DNA of 64,000 bases. Origin: Ianthella basta (taxonomy: Eukaryota; Porifera; Demospongiae; Verongiida; Ianthellidae). The stretch is from the NCBI GenBank assembly GCA_964019415.1, contig OZ025868.1:2887961-2951960 (forward strand), written 5' to 3'. Each line of letters begins with the position of its first letter. Positions within the stretch are counted from its first letter, which is position 1. Below are positions 35,112 through 53,332 of this stretch, piece after piece. The notes below the pieces were generated by a model, which saw only the letters and a program-made list of their open reading frames with translations, had not been told where the DNA came from and did not search any database. The position numbers and the translations under genes were made by a program.

Positions 35112-38100
35112 TCACGGCAACTCAGTCAGATCTTTGCCATTTGTTGCAGCTAGTGGCAAAGTTGGATCTGTATAGGACTCTCCAGTACTGCTCGTCTATG
35201 TAAGTAAACAAACACACAGCTTGTCAAATTTCAAACAGAACCAGCTGCATGCAGATCATACACATAGTCATAGAAACAAGAAGCTATACATACCTCATGG
35301 CCAGACACCTGCACTGTTTTCCGGATTTGCTCCATCTCTGCAGGAGGCATGTCCTGAGACACCCAACCTACAACTTCAGAATTATCATTTCTTCTCTGCT
35401 CCTTCCTTTCAAACTGATCAGGAAAAAAGCCATATAATTATAAGCATGGCACTGCATGGTATTGTACACGTGCTCCTAAATGCAGTGCTGTATAATTATG
35501 CCTTGAGCTTGGAATCAATCATGATGATTGAGTTCAGTCCTTGGCCATACTGTGCTAACCTCATCCTTGCTTCTTGCTGTGTTTTGCTTCACGATCTCCT
35601 CCCCTCTGGATAGAGGCATCTATGCGCACAAGTCATAACATTATATGTCATCAACAGCTAAGTACAGTTTTTGATATAACAGCTGGTTGCAAGAGTTTCT
35701 TGCACTATTTACTTTTAATCATGCACCCATGTAAGCTCACCTGTGTGGAGTAGCTAACAACAACAGCACTTTTCTTTCCCTGCATAAAATAGATCAATAG
35801 GCAAAGTTAACACACATAATATTATACATACACCCAAGATATACTGTATATATATATGCAGTACTGATCAATAGGTGTAACAGTGCAATAGTGGGAAAAT
35901 GCATGACTGCGGATGTCCATCAAAATGGCTTGTAAGCTACATGTTTGTCACTTATACACTTTCAAATTATCATCTGACTGTGATAGAAAGCTATTGAACC
36001 ACAACTGAACGAGGAGCAGGCGGATAAGTCAAACCATGCACTTACATAATCATAAAAGACATTAAAACAGGGATTCAATCAAGCATTGCAGCAGCAAAAA
36101 GTGTGAGGTGGTCACAGAACATTTTGGCTAAGGAACCTTTGGATCGTGCGCTACTGCTGTCAGAGATAAACATGGAAATGCCATGGTGACCGGTCCTTTT
36201 AAGAATTCTTTAAGAATGCACTTTAAGTAAATTTTTATTTGCTTGGGAAACTAGGTTAGACCCACATACTAGTATACAACCAATACATCCTTGTGGACTA
36301 TCCTGTACATTTTTCAACCCTGTACAGTAGTGGCGATACTATTCGGTTGTGTTACAGCATTACAAACTAATGCCACAATTCTACATAAACAGCACAACAG
36401 TTAGTTATGCTGTGTGATATAATTACAAACAAAATTATTATTAATATTATTCATCCCACATTTGCTGAGATGATCCATGCAAAAACATACCTAACTGCAG
36501 TGTAATACTTCAGTATGAGTAAGTTTCTTTAATTTGCTTCTCTTATACAAAATGTACTGCACATAAATCTCAAATCATATTCCTATGGCCATCGAATTGA
36601 CATACCATTTCTCATCGAATTGACATACCATTTCATTGAAGTATTTCACTGGATTGTGCTGGTTAGCTGAAACCAATTCACCAGAAACTCTTTGCTTTCG
36701 AACTGGTGAATTACTGCTCGAATCAGGTGGTTCATGATGAGTGATAATTCCAGGACACCTCTTGCCATTTTTGATTGCCAGCACCACTCCAATCAAAACT
36801 CCTCCACCAATAAGTATAAGTGCGGCGACCACAGGAACAACAATAGGAGTAATCAACCCTAGTGGGAGGAAGAGTAAGCTCAAGGTAACATGTGCACAGC
36901 ATGTGTGAACATTAATTTACCTTTATTATATTATGTATATGTAATTTTGGTTTACCATTTTCTCCATACTATAACCCAAGCTAACACTATTGGCCTAGTA
37001 TACCAATTGGTATAACCCAGGAAGATGTATATAATTCATTTGCATTCTTGCATGCATGTTTAGATTATTATGTGCGTTGTGTGAAGCAATCAATTGCAGT
37101 ACATGTTGCAAGGAATTTAAGTGGCTATGTAAATTGGTAGCTATTCAAATTCCTCATGTCCCTGACCATTTGTAATCAACTTTGACATGACAGGATGCAT
37201 GTACGCTGCTTTGCAAGTGTTCCTTGACAAGCTCATCGAACTTAAAGAGATTGGAGATCAATTGCCACACACTGAGGCAAGGTATATACAGAACTACGTA
37301 TACCTGTATATATATGGCCGCTTCCTATCACCACCACCCCACCTTGCATGGAAGAGGACTATTCATACAAATGTCCTTTATCTTCTTGGCCCAGATTGCA
37401 TTTCTAATTACAGTCACTCCCAGTCACATTCACAGCCATCATTACGTTGCTTCGCATATTGCAACCACCATGTTATAGATCAAACTATAGTAAACAAATT
37501 CACACAAGTATATGAACAGTAACACAGAAATGACCCAGTCAATTGCAAGATCCACATTAGTAAGTCAGTACTCATACAGTATGTAATAGTTACTACACGC
37601 TATCGTACAGTAATGTACACAGACATGACCCAGCCAAGATGCACGTTAGTAAGTTAGTACACATACAGTATGTATGCGAAACAGTCATGTGTTCATGACA
37701 CACCATTATTGACACCATCTGATGATGTATTAGTCCATTGTACAATTTCTGCAGTTTAATGAAAGGAGTACATATAATTAGAATTAAGCTGAACATTCCT
37801 GAGTGGCTAGGCATGCACATAACAGTATGCAAGATTTAAATGGTCCAATGCTAACCAGGTAGTTCATAGTAATTCACTTCGCTGTGAGGCAGATTCAGCA
37901 TGTGTAACCACTGGCCATTGTATATATTGCCGCACTACTGCCTCTGTTACAAAATTATATAAATTATGGCAAACAAAGGTCAAGTATATAACCGACATGC
38001 AGATGCAAGTGCATCCTTTCAGTGACACTGAGGCTCTAAAAATGTAGTATATGCATGCATGCACTTGAAGATTCTCGTGTATACATTTGCACATCCATTG

Positions 38101-40372
38101 TTACTGTATGAGCTTCAGAGCATTTTGCTTGCATTCAACTGATTTCCAACAAACCTAGCTATCACACAGGTCTTCTGTAATCTTGTGTGTATGGCCAGTC
38201 CCTTTGCCCCTTCTACACGCTATTATGCAACAGTGGAAACGGAGGATAGGGTCTGGCCATGCGACACTAGTCATCTAGGCCTGAAGATGTCTTTGCACCA
38301 TCTTTACAAAGAGTGTTCTCGTACATGCTTGTGCTCCACATTAAAGCATTTTTGGACATAATTAACCATGCAAGCATGTACTGACACTACCCTGCACAGG
38401 GTAGTTATACCAAGAAACCTGTACTTCAGGTGAAAGGTGTGGATAACCGCTAAATTCCTTTCATTAACATGCACACATTAATATGGCTGATAGCAATCTG
38501 TGCGGTGGGAAACTCACTAGAAACTGAAGGACTCGTTCTGTTTTCTTCTCCAGTCGAGTTGTCAACAGCAGTCAGTACAACAGTTAGTGCAGTGTATGGT
38601 TGCAGTGAAGCTACTGTAGTGAGCACGACTCTCAGCACCAGAGTTTGGTTAACTTCCTGCATTTCAGTCAGGCACTTCTCAAAAGTAGCCACTGTCTGAT
38701 TGGAATCATTCAATATGCGACCAACAAAAATGCCTTGTTCTGAGCAAAAGTACGTTTGTGCCTAATATCAAACAGCAACACAGACAGGGTGCATGTACAT
38801 TTCCATTATATTACGTCAGAAATGTAAAAACGTGAGATTCAAATAAAGCACATTAGCCGAGGTAACAGATTAGCATTGTGGCTCCATAATCAGGATGTCA
38901 TGAATTGCAATTGCCATCCACAAGCATAATTATAACAGTCTATAGCTAGCTTTACTGCTCTGTAAAAATTTAATGTGCTTGCAAATAACCGATCCCATCA
39001 ATTCTATTGTTTTCCAGTTCACTCCTATTCTGCGATTCTTATAATTAATATGTACAGCAAATTGCTCCAATCCATGTCATTTCTCCTTTACTAATAAAAA
39101 CATTCCCACCCAATGCAGAAATGTAATGGCATGAATATTTGTTGCCCAATGTCCACAGTGTGGGCTGAATTGTGGTTCCACTACCATAAGTCCACTTCCA
39201 TCACTTGCACATTGGGACAACATTATAATTATTGCCTCTTATGCATCTGCTCATCTGTCGGACAAGCATGGACCCAAAGGTGAGATTTTCTGACCTGGCT
39301 ACTTGCGGTGGTCAGCCTACCTATACTGCAACCACTATAGTGTTAATTATAGGTAGGCTGATCATGAGCTCTACTTCTAAATCATTTATATACTACTGTA
39401 TGTAGAGCACACTCTTGCATGCATGCACACTTTGAAGAGAGTCTCATACCATCAAAGTCAGTGTGAGGTATTGATCAGCACTGGACCAATCTGCCTTCAA
39501 GATATTCGGTGGTAGTGGTCCTGCAAGAACATTTTGTACTGTAACGAAGTGGTACATACAGCACTGTCAAACAATTTGCACTCCAGTGCGCATACATATA
39601 TACACTCACTCATAAACTCATCAATGTCTGCTTCACAAATTGCTGGTTGGTATCCGTCATGTAGAATGTAACAGATAGCTGAATACTGAAGGCATCGCTG
39701 GAATCCAGTAAAGTTAAAGGTGCCGTGTCCTACTTCAATATACACTGGTTGTGGTGTCATCCGAAGCCCACTGATAGCTGTTACACTGCATGTAATGTTG
39801 GCTTCTTTGAAGCAAGTCTGATCGTTCTCCACCGCAACTTTGATTAATATGAATTCTCGGTCATGCACTTCTTGCACTACATAGCACTGTTGGTTTTCAC
39901 CTGCAAACACATATTAAGCATGTAATAATGTGCTGTAATTCAGGCATATAAGATCAGAACCATCGCATATATATATATGTACAATGAGATAGAGGCAGTG
40001 AGCTGAGGCTCAGTTGCCTGCATGGCAAATATTCACATGCTGCACTTTACACAATGTGCACACCTTGAATGGCATGTAGTATAACAGGGTTAATGTTGGT
40101 ACTCGTCCTTGATGAGGCTGGCATCACCCATATCTGTACTTCTCCACTGGTTTCAAATGCAGAAGACTGCACACAAAAGCTGGCTGTTGTATGATTTTGA
40201 CTTGTTTCACTGAAATATTCCACTGAACGTAACAAACTGAAGGTGCCATTGTTCAGTGAAAAATGTGGAGGGTATTCCATAGGTTGAAGATAGCACAGCA
40301 CGACTGGAATACAGCCAAGTCTGGGGTTGACACATCTATGTGTCAATCCATCACAGAGAGTTAAGAACACTG
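35112..40372 (-). CDS. Receptor with two Ig-like domains, FN3, transmembrane exon and short tail
   Basis: Exons in coding order: 40372-40064, 39900-39610, 39520-39450, 38761-38518, 36858-36629, 35779-35741, 35619-35560, 35413-35294, 35195-35112. Lengths add to 1448 nt, which with one base from an upstream phase-1 exon is exactly 483 codons. The first two are cysteine-bearing Ig-like modules (CIPVVLCYLQP..., NITCSVTAISG...). The third and fourth form one FN3 domain split by a phase-0 intron (PLPPNILKADWSS and LQPYTALTVVLTAVDNSTGE). The fifth is the membrane exon (LITPIVVPVVAALILIGGGV, then AIKNGKRCP). The tail exons are all phase 0. The stop TGA at 35112-35114 lies inside a consensus donor (CC|GTGAGT), so the tail may continue. 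The signal-peptide exon upstream of 40372 was not found. Confidence 0.75.
36859..38517. other. Intron of the minus-strand receptor gene
   Basis: No extra exon with both splice sites was recognised in these 1.66 kb on either strand. Confidence 0.4.
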
Positions 40373-42238
40373 CTGCAATAATACATAATGGGGAAGACAA
40401 CAAACACACATGAGTGATTTACAGTGGAGTGTATATATAAATATACTACTTATTGTACAAAATTATACACACCAAACAATGGTGTCTTTTCTTAAGAGGA
40501 ATGGAGGAAGGTAAAGGTTCTAAGGGAAATAGATGTAAGTAGCTAGAGGTTCTTAAGGTAAATGTGTGGGCGATGGAGTGTGGTTTCATGGGTGTAAAGA
40601 AGAGAAGTTGGCTGTTGCCTGCAAACATCCAGGAAAGAGGAACAGTGGTTAACTGTAGTTGCAGTTGTACATTTATATGAAGTATATGAAGTAGGTAGGC
40701 AGTGGGAAGTGCTTGGATAGCTGAGAGCGAGTGAGGTGGAACAGAATCAGCAGGTCCATGAGAAGAGGAAATGGAGTAGCTATTGGCTATAGATGGCTAC
40801 AGTTGAAGGAGTAGGATAATGTGAGGCAGAGGCTGAAGGGAGAGCTGTTTTTGGTATCAGTGACATCGTTTTGGGTATTTACTATGCAGATTTTAATAAT
40901 AGCCTTGGGGAGGGTTCACGTGACGTAGAGGCCGGGTTACCGCTGCAAAATGGCTGCTGTTGGGCGTGCCCAAACTCGCCTCAATGAATTACAGGACTTA
41001 TAGTGAGTTGATGTGCATAGCGATTTATCTATGATCTGACTTGTGAATGAATTGTCTATAGCCTGAGAGGGGCACTAGCTAACCCTATAGACTTTCGTCA
41101 ACAGCAATTTTGAGTGCTGCAGTCTGATATGGATTGGGTATCCTTGGGTCTTGGGCTTTACGGAAATGAAATATCTAGACACCAGCGTTAACGATAGAAA
41201 CAGCTAGTGAAAAAGTCGCTACAAGTCGCTTTATCGCATGCTATTGGGTTAATGGGCAGTCTAGCGCAGTCGCGGGGGCACATGGACACGAAACAGGAAC
41301 AGGGCATGCGACACAGTGTAGCAGGGAAGAACCAGAACGCGTTCAGCCAGAAAGGGCATGCACATACATTGTCAAGTCATTATTATACAAACCAGTATTA
41401 GCGATCACAGGGAGTACACATAATGCTAGCAGTGTACCCCCGGGCACCCCCGGGCACTAGCTAACCCTATAGGCTTTCGTCAACAGCAATTTTGAGTGCT
41501 GCAGTCTGATATGGATTGGGTATCCTTGGGTCTTGGGCTTTACGGAAATGAAATATCTAGACACCAGCGTTAACGATAGAAACAGCTAGTGAAAAAGTCG
41601 CTACAAGTCGCTTTATCGCATGCTATTGCGTTAATGGGCAGTCTAGCGCAGTCGCGGGGGCACATGGACACGAAACAGGAACAGGGCATGCGACACAGTG
41701 TAGCAGGGAAGAACCAGAACGCGTTCAGCCAGAAAGGGCATGCACATACATTGTCAAGTCATTATTATACAAACCAGAATTAGCGATCACAGGGAGTACA
41801 CATAATGCCAGCAGTGTACCCGTGCACAATACTCTTAGTATCCCCATCATTCACTGCAGAAAAGAAGGAAAGACAGCTAGCTAGGTAGCTTGAACTGCGA
41901 TTGTCAGCCGCCCAACACAGCGAGCCATACAGTTGCTACTAATAGTAACGATGGATTGTGCTTCTAACTGTGCGTGCCATACATCGCTAGGCGTGCCGCT
42001 GAATCAAAAGTGAGGACGCAGCTCTATCCACTAAAACCGTCTTCAATTCAAGGTTTCACCGCAAGTTTCAGTCTTTCGGCTTCCTTTTAATACTGCTCTG
42101 GGGTGGGCAGCCACGAATTCAGGAAGTACGTACACATAATTAGTATCCGACTGCGTCGGCCTTATTAGTGTCGTATTATAAAGTGCATTCACACTCTCTT
42201 TGGTCGTAAGATTAATACTTGATCGAGGTGAACATCAA
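40373..42238. promoter_or_regulatory. Intergenic region between divergent receptor genes
   Basis: The minus gene (first identified exon 40372) and the plus gene (ATG at 42239) point away from each other, so promoters of both are expected here. The region contains a 382-bp tandem duplication (41070-41821) and a CpG-rich stretch near 40915-40985 with a CAAAATGGC motif. Promoter function is inferred from position only. Confidence 0.45.
41070..41821. repeat. Tandem duplication, period 382 bp
   Basis: Copy 1 starts GGGCACTAGCTAACCCTATA at 41070, copy 2 at 41452. I see only about four substitutions over some 370 bp (for example GGGTTAATG against GCGTTAATG), so the duplication is recent. Each copy has a 64-codon open frame, but it lacks any recognisable domain. 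Confidence 0.9.
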
Positions 42239-45439
<3,201 letters not shown>

Positions 45440-45897
45440 AAGATGCAGGTATCAGACAATACTCCACCACAAACTCATTAACACCTTTTATCACCATTTA
45501 ATTCACAGAATTACACACAGTTTCCCAATTCCTTTACGTATACCTTGTGAACTAATAATAATCATTGACATGATACACTACAGATCAGTGTTAACTTCTT
45601 TGCAATTGTCTCCATTTGAGGTTTAGAGAGCTGACTGCTGACATGTACTAGAAAAAAATCAATCAATACACATGACAATACAGTATGCCCCGATAGTCCT
45701 TGTAAGCTGTACACAATGTTTATTTGTGTCTTTGGGGAGACTAGACAGAAATACAGTAATTCAAGATGGCATGTCCATACTATAGTATGTACACAGTACT
45801 GTACTGCACGTTGGGATATACTAGTATTGGTGTTTGGTCACTGGTGCATGAAAGAAAGGCCTATTGACTGATGCGCTAGTTGGAGTCACACACAAAT

Positions 45898-45975
<78 letters not shown>

Positions 45976-47189
45976 ACATGCACACACACACGCACACACG
46001 CACACACACACACACAGAGTACATACCCACTACCACCAAGGACATGGTCTGGGTCTGCCCAGGTAATGCTAACAAACATGTCACTCAGGGGAGGTATGTA
46101 ATGCAAACAGACACCCCCGATTCTCCTTTTGGGAATAGTGAAGGATCAGGGCAGTAGGGTCAGGAAGAGTACTGCAATGCTAATAGATTCTACCATGATT
46201 CTCCTTTGCAGAAGGTAAGGGAACAAGCTTAAGGTCAAGACACTCAGGGGGGTAACACAGACAGACACTAGGTTCCAACCAGTGACTTAATGCTTAAGCA
46301 CGTCTATTTAATTATTATAAGCATAACATTGCATGAGGGTATGTGTGGGGTGGGCTAGAGGTAAATTGAAAACTACCAAAGGCATTGTGGTTTGTACCTG
46401 GCGCATCTTATAATGAACACTACAGTATACAGGAACCAGCTCCTACAGTAGGAATACAACAGGTCACTAACACAGCTCTTCTTACTATTCTGTACAATTA
46501 AGTGTGTGTGTGTATATGTATACATACATACGTACGTACATGAGTTCCTGTGTATGTGATGTGTGTATGCATGTACAGTAGGTGCAGGGGAGGTTGAGCA
46601 TGTGTGTGCCCTCAGTAACATGTACTGTACTTTGTGTGTGTGGTATGATGGATACTGAGGCCCAGTTGGAAAGTACATACTTTAATGTCACAGACTGCCT
46701 ATACGTATATCAGGATGTGACAAGCCTACCATTTAAAATTCTCCCATAGTTGCCTGACCAGGGCAAAAGTGTCTACCATATGTGTCCATGTACAGTGAGA
46801 GACACAGATACCCACAGTACCAACACTGAATATATTTCAAAGATAAAGGAAAGACTATATGTAATTGTTTCCTTGTTTTCCCATACAACAGACTGCGTCA
46901 GCTTGGAAATTCACAGTTTCTAGTCACATTTCAAACTACAATGCGTTCTACACTCAATAATGTCAAAGTAAAGCAATGGTATGGTATACGTAGATTCACA
47001 TGTGTTCCCAGTGTAGATTGACATCATCACACACACAATTGCAAGTAGCCATGTGCTCCGAGAGGACTGTGTACACTTCTCAGTTTCACACAGCCAAAAG
47101 AGATAATGAGCAAAGTCCCAATTATAAGTCAACCTACAACACATGCAAACTGCAAAACAATCCATTTATGGGACCTTTCACAAAATAGA
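45440..47189. other. Spacer with microsatellites
   Basis: Contains (CA)n at 45899-45967 with CA-rich continuation to about 46017. No supported exon was found. Confidence 0.4.
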
Positions 47190-47450
47190 AACATATTGTA
47201 CTTACAAACCAGTCTAGTCCAAAGGGAGCTGTTATTACACATAGTCCCACAGTATATTGGCTTCATGGATTACCGAGCACCTACATTCTCTGTCAAGGTC
47301 CTGTCAACTTCCTTGGCAACTGTCTGTCCTATATTCTGAATGGAGGAGGTGAAGTAGTCCTTGAGTGGTGAGAAGAGGTAACATATCACAGGGACACTTC
47401 ATGCCCTCCCAAGCAGCTTGTGTCTCCCATGACGACCGAGGATGGCAACA
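47190..47450 (+). repeat. Dispersed repeat D, copy 2 (partial)
   Basis: CTGTCAAGGTCCTGTCAACT, GAGGAGGTGAAGTAGTCCTT and GTGTCTCCCATGACGACCGA follow the order of 58565-58720. The copy stops near 47450. Confidence 0.75.
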
Positions 47451-49374
<1,924 letters not shown>

Positions 49375-49508
49375 AATACAGTATAATATACTCATTTTGG
49401 CTGTCCTTGTGCCTTTGCTGGCAATGATTTCATGTGGTTCAATAGTGGCTGTTTGTGTGATGGGTGTGAAGCTGAGGAGGAATCGAAGTGCAGAGAAACA
49501 CAAGGAAA
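49375..49508 (+). pseudogene. Isolated transmembrane exon of the receptor family
   Basis: One frame reads NILILAVLVPLLAMISCGSI then VAVCVMGVKLRRNRSAEKHK, followed by a donor in phase 1 (GAA A|GTGAGT). It parallels the membrane exon 44660-44791 (PLLSILTATS..., KLHRIGRKK). The acceptor phase does not fit the usual phase-1 start, and no ectodomain or tail exons are visible nearby, so this is probably the remnant of a lost gene. Confidence 0.5.
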
Positions 49509-49554
49509 GTGAGTGACTTGTAATGTAGCTACAGATAAAGGAGACCATGCCAAT

Positions 49555-50175
49555 TTTTATTACAGTGTATATACATATATAGGACATAGCATGGAGGGAA
49601 GTAAGAGAGGTATGGAGGGAAGCAGCTAGGGAGCGGCCAAAGCTGGAAGTGATTGGGAGTTTAATGGATGCCAAATGCAAGGTGCGGTGTGTGAAGATAG
49701 AGTGTAAGATGGAAAGGAGGATGATGGTGAAACTACGAGGGGGAACAGCAGAATTAAGGGTAGAAACTGGCAGATGGTGTGGGTTAAGTAGGGGCGAACG
49801 ACTTTGTAAGAACTGTGACAATGGTGAAGTGGAAGATGTCATGCACTTTATGTGCCAGTGTGTATTTGTGGCAAAAGAGAGGAGAGAAATGCCAAGGCTG
49901 ATGAATGAGATAGTGGTGGGATGGGAGAGCATGAAGGATGACGAGCGGGTGATATGGGTACTGGAGGAGGCATGCAGAGATGAAAGAGTGCGGAAAGCGC
50001 TGCAGAGGATGTGGCGGAATAGGACAAGCTGCCCTTAAAGAACTATGCCCATTGTGATTCTTTTGACACTGTTACATTCAATTATATTATAGTGCTGCAT
50101 GGGGCTGACACCCTAGTGTTTGTATTATACAACACGGTGCACTTAAATAATAATAATAGTAATAATATACACTGA
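49555..50175 (+). mobile_element. 5'-truncated LINE, C-terminal fragment
   Basis: An open frame ending at 50038 carries a LINE-type C-terminus: LRVETGRWCGLSRGERLC, then CDNGEVEDVMHFMCQC, a Cys/His cluster common after the reverse transcriptase in many LINEs. About 130 bp of 3' untranslated sequence follows and ends in an AATAATAATA-type tail near 50170. The long antisense open frame 49336-49932 is a shadow. It lies directly downstream of the isolated membrane exon. Confidence 0.7.
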
Positions 50176-50244
50176 TTGCTTCAAAGTGGTGAAGTCATGG
50201 TTGAGTGTAAGCAGGTACATGTATATCTGCAACTAGCAATTCTC

Positions 50245-50277
<33 letters not shown>

Positions 50278-50999
50278 GACCGCACGCCTGGGCTAGTGTT
50301 CCATGGCCATTAGAATACATGCATGCTGTGACCCTTTGATCATTAGTATTGTGTGGGGCACTGGACCCCCCAGGGAGATCTGACCTCCATGGCTAATTAT
50401 AATAGCCACACCAGCTATGAATAACATTATGAAAACATTATTATTGTCTGGAGTACATACCTGTCCCTTATCACTTAGTCTGGCCTGCTGAGGATGGTCT
50501 AGCAGCAATAGGGATTAGTTAACACCTGTTCGACCAATGTTACCATGGGAACTATATAATTGGAGGTGTGACATCGATAACCCAAAGGTGTGAACTAATC
50601 GCTATCCAGGCTAGACCGTCCCTTCCCTTCTGCACACCTGGCGCTTATTGGGACGGTCTAGCTAGCCAGACTACTTATCACTTAGCAGAGAGCCTTATTA
50701 GTAGAGCCCTTATTGGTTTCAAATATTTGTCCTCAATTGCACCAAATACAAAACAATCTTTAGAGACATAGCAAAGTTCACAAGTTCACAAGTGGCCACA
50801 ACCTGCACCATGCTTACCATACACAGGTCTATAGCCCAACATGTGCGGTCACTCAATGAGTCACCCACACAGACGCATGCCTACCATGCAACCACCACTG
50901 TACCACAAGAAAACAGGCAACACAATTTACAAATGAACAGTCTAATGAATAGAGATGGGGCAATAGCCACTGCCACACAATCACAGGCCTTCAAATCAT

Positions 51000-51088
<89 letters not shown>

Positions 51089-51679
51089 AGCTGTAACCAT
51101 GCAGGCCAATGTCTAACTTTGAACATCAAAGCGTAAATGAAACAAGTGCGTGAATAGTCATTGTATCGTGTGACCTTAGAACACCATAACTACACACACA
51201 CATACACTACAACGTCAAACATAGATAAGAGTGATGTTCTCAGATGTAGGAGTAGCCTCACCATCGCCACAATACCAAATTCAACAAATTCCTGCAATCA
51301 TTTGAACTGTAAGTACGAAATTTCTCTAAACAATAAATATGGCTGCTAACTGACTTCAAAGTAGCCAAATAATAGACTCAGGCATTACCTATGTACCTAG
51401 CATGATCAAAGAAATGAAACTGTAACTGTTCCAACACACGCCACTATCCCCTCATACACACACACAATTATACACAGGCATAACGTACAGTACAGTGATG
51501 GTACTAATTAGCTAAACTGCACAGCAATGCTTACATATATTGTTAAAGCACAGTCTGGGGACACAGAAACACTCTTTAAGTGATCATTACTCCAAGTGAA
51601 TCTGTTCAGAAGCCACCTACAAGGGGCACTTGTGTTTGCCATGATAAGGCATATCTTGTCACAGCTATGTGGCACTTTC
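50176..51679. other. Spacer with microsatellite and a small hairpin
   Basis: GCTAGACCGTCCC (about 50609) and GGGACGGTCTAGC (about 50650) form inverted repeats. (CA)n of about 42 units lies at 51003-51087. No supported exon. Confidence 0.45.
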
Positions 51680-51925
51680 TCTTCAAATGGGGATTAGTGA
51701 GCAATTCACGTGACACAAATGATTGTACAACAGAACATTTTGGCCCAAAAGGCCTTCTTCAGCTGTTAGGCATGCAGCTGTTGGCTTCTAAATAAACGGC
51801 TAAACTGAAGTCAGCTGAAGTCAGTAGACCAACAGCTGAAGAAGGCCTTCTGGTCCATAACGTTCTGTTGCATAATCATTTGTGTCACGTGAATTGCTCA
51901 CTAATCCCCACTTGAAGAAACTATA
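51680..51925. repeat. Inverted repeat resembling Penelope-type terminal repeats
   Basis: Left arm 51680-51770 (GGGGATTAGTGAGCAATTCA, then AAGGCCTTCTTCAGCTG) and right arm 51830-51925 are inverted copies of about 90 bp with some mismatches. The ACATTTTGGCC...AAGGCCTTCTTCAGC wording is shared in style with the Penelope-like repeats at 30770. This may be a minimal inverted-repeat remnant. Confidence 0.55.
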
Positions 51926-51953
51926 CGAGGTGGCAATGAGCATCTACAATATC

Positions 51954-52029
51954 ATGAGGCACTTTCCTTTGTGGTTGGAAGCATTTACACTTTCACTTGT
52001 TCTTGTCCCAATTGTGCTTAACACTATGA
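51954..52029 (+). pseudogene. Orphan signal-peptide-like exon
   Basis: ATG at 51954 gives MRHFPLWLEAFTLSLVLVPI then VLNTM and ends in phase 1 before GTACGT, the same phase as the other first exons of the family. No Ig or FN3 exon follows within the next 1.4 kb, so it may be a remnant or chance. Confidence 0.3.
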
Positions 52030-53332
52030 GTACGTAAATCATGCATGTACGTGCAGCATTAGAGTGACACAGTAAATGTTTTGTACAACTCACGTGTAGG
52101 ACACTGTCAGTACTACAATGGATTAAATTAAATTGCACTAGTATCTGCCTCTCGTGGCTATATACGTTGAGTCCAGGGGATTGGTTGCATGCATGGTGTT
52201 AATTAGGGCTAGAAACAGTGAAAGTGCAACATTAAGAGAGTCAGCCAATTTGAAATGAACATCTTCATATTTGTACACATACAAGCACACACACACAAGT
52301 ACATGACTGTAGCATTCGGTGATAGGTAGTATGCACACTAGTAGCTATGCATGGCTATGCGTACATGAGGTGAGGGCATTGAGGGGAAAACTTGAACACA
52401 GGGGTAGTCCCATTCCAGCTAGCATTTGGCTGGAGATGGGTCCCTGACAGCTATGGGAGGAGCCAAGATAAGCTAACTAGCGTGGATATAATTATAGTGA
52501 GAGTAGCTAACAACGTTTTGTGCATTAGATTAACATTTTAAATAACCACTTACTTGCTTGAAGATTCTCTCAGTTTCTCAGAAGAATATTCACTAGTTAT
52601 GAATACATCACAGTCCAGGTAGAGCAAAGAGAGCGATTTAAGTGGTAAATTAAAACATCCTTGCCAGAATTGGCGCCATTTTATGATTGCATAATTATAC
52701 TGTTACGCAATGCCCAAGATGTCCGCTGTATCTTGAGAGGTCCGGGTTAAACTTTTAAAGTGACATTTATGATTACAGAGCCATGCGTGATGGAAGCGGT
52801 GTTTGAATGTTACACGTACGTTTATATATATAATTATCCATCGTTGTATAGTTTCAGTCAACATTCATAAGGAGGAACTGTCTGGCAAATTGCAGCAAAA
52901 CTCTTCACATAGCAAGCTAGTTAGCTAGCTTTGAGCTGACCTTGGCCTTGAATAAATGCAACTAATTCAATAGCACTGTATTACATTCTGATAGGAAACA
53001 CCTAAGTGCAGTTGTCTGAATCAATTATAGCTGTATCTACTCCAGAAACACTTTAAAAGGTAGCTAGCTAGCTACGTAGCTAGTCAGGCTAAGGCAAAAC
53101 AATATTTGCAGTATATTGTCTCTGAGGTGGTCACACAGTACAGGAAGTGCCTGGTTAGACTTAATTATCTGGTCACACTAGGCAAATATATGGCCTGGGC
53201 AGCTTGGACTTGCAGCTCTGCGTGCAAGTAAGACATAGCCTCAGTAACTACATATATATGCCGTTATGCTATTATTATGCATGCACATGTACACCTAAAT
53301 GCCTTTGTGCTGAATAATAGAATAAATGATGT
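52030..53332. other. Spacer, nothing recognised
   Basis: AT-rich, with GCTAGCTA-type runs; no supported exon or repeat copy. Confidence 0.35.

Noticed and set aside
41207-41783. Two nearly identical 64-residue frames as a duplicated small gene
   Set aside because: The whole 382-bp unit is duplicated at nucleotide level, and the frame shows no domain, signal or preference for silent changes.
41070-41821. CRISPR-like array
   Set aside because: Only two long, nearly identical tandem units with no spacers; the window is eukaryotic.
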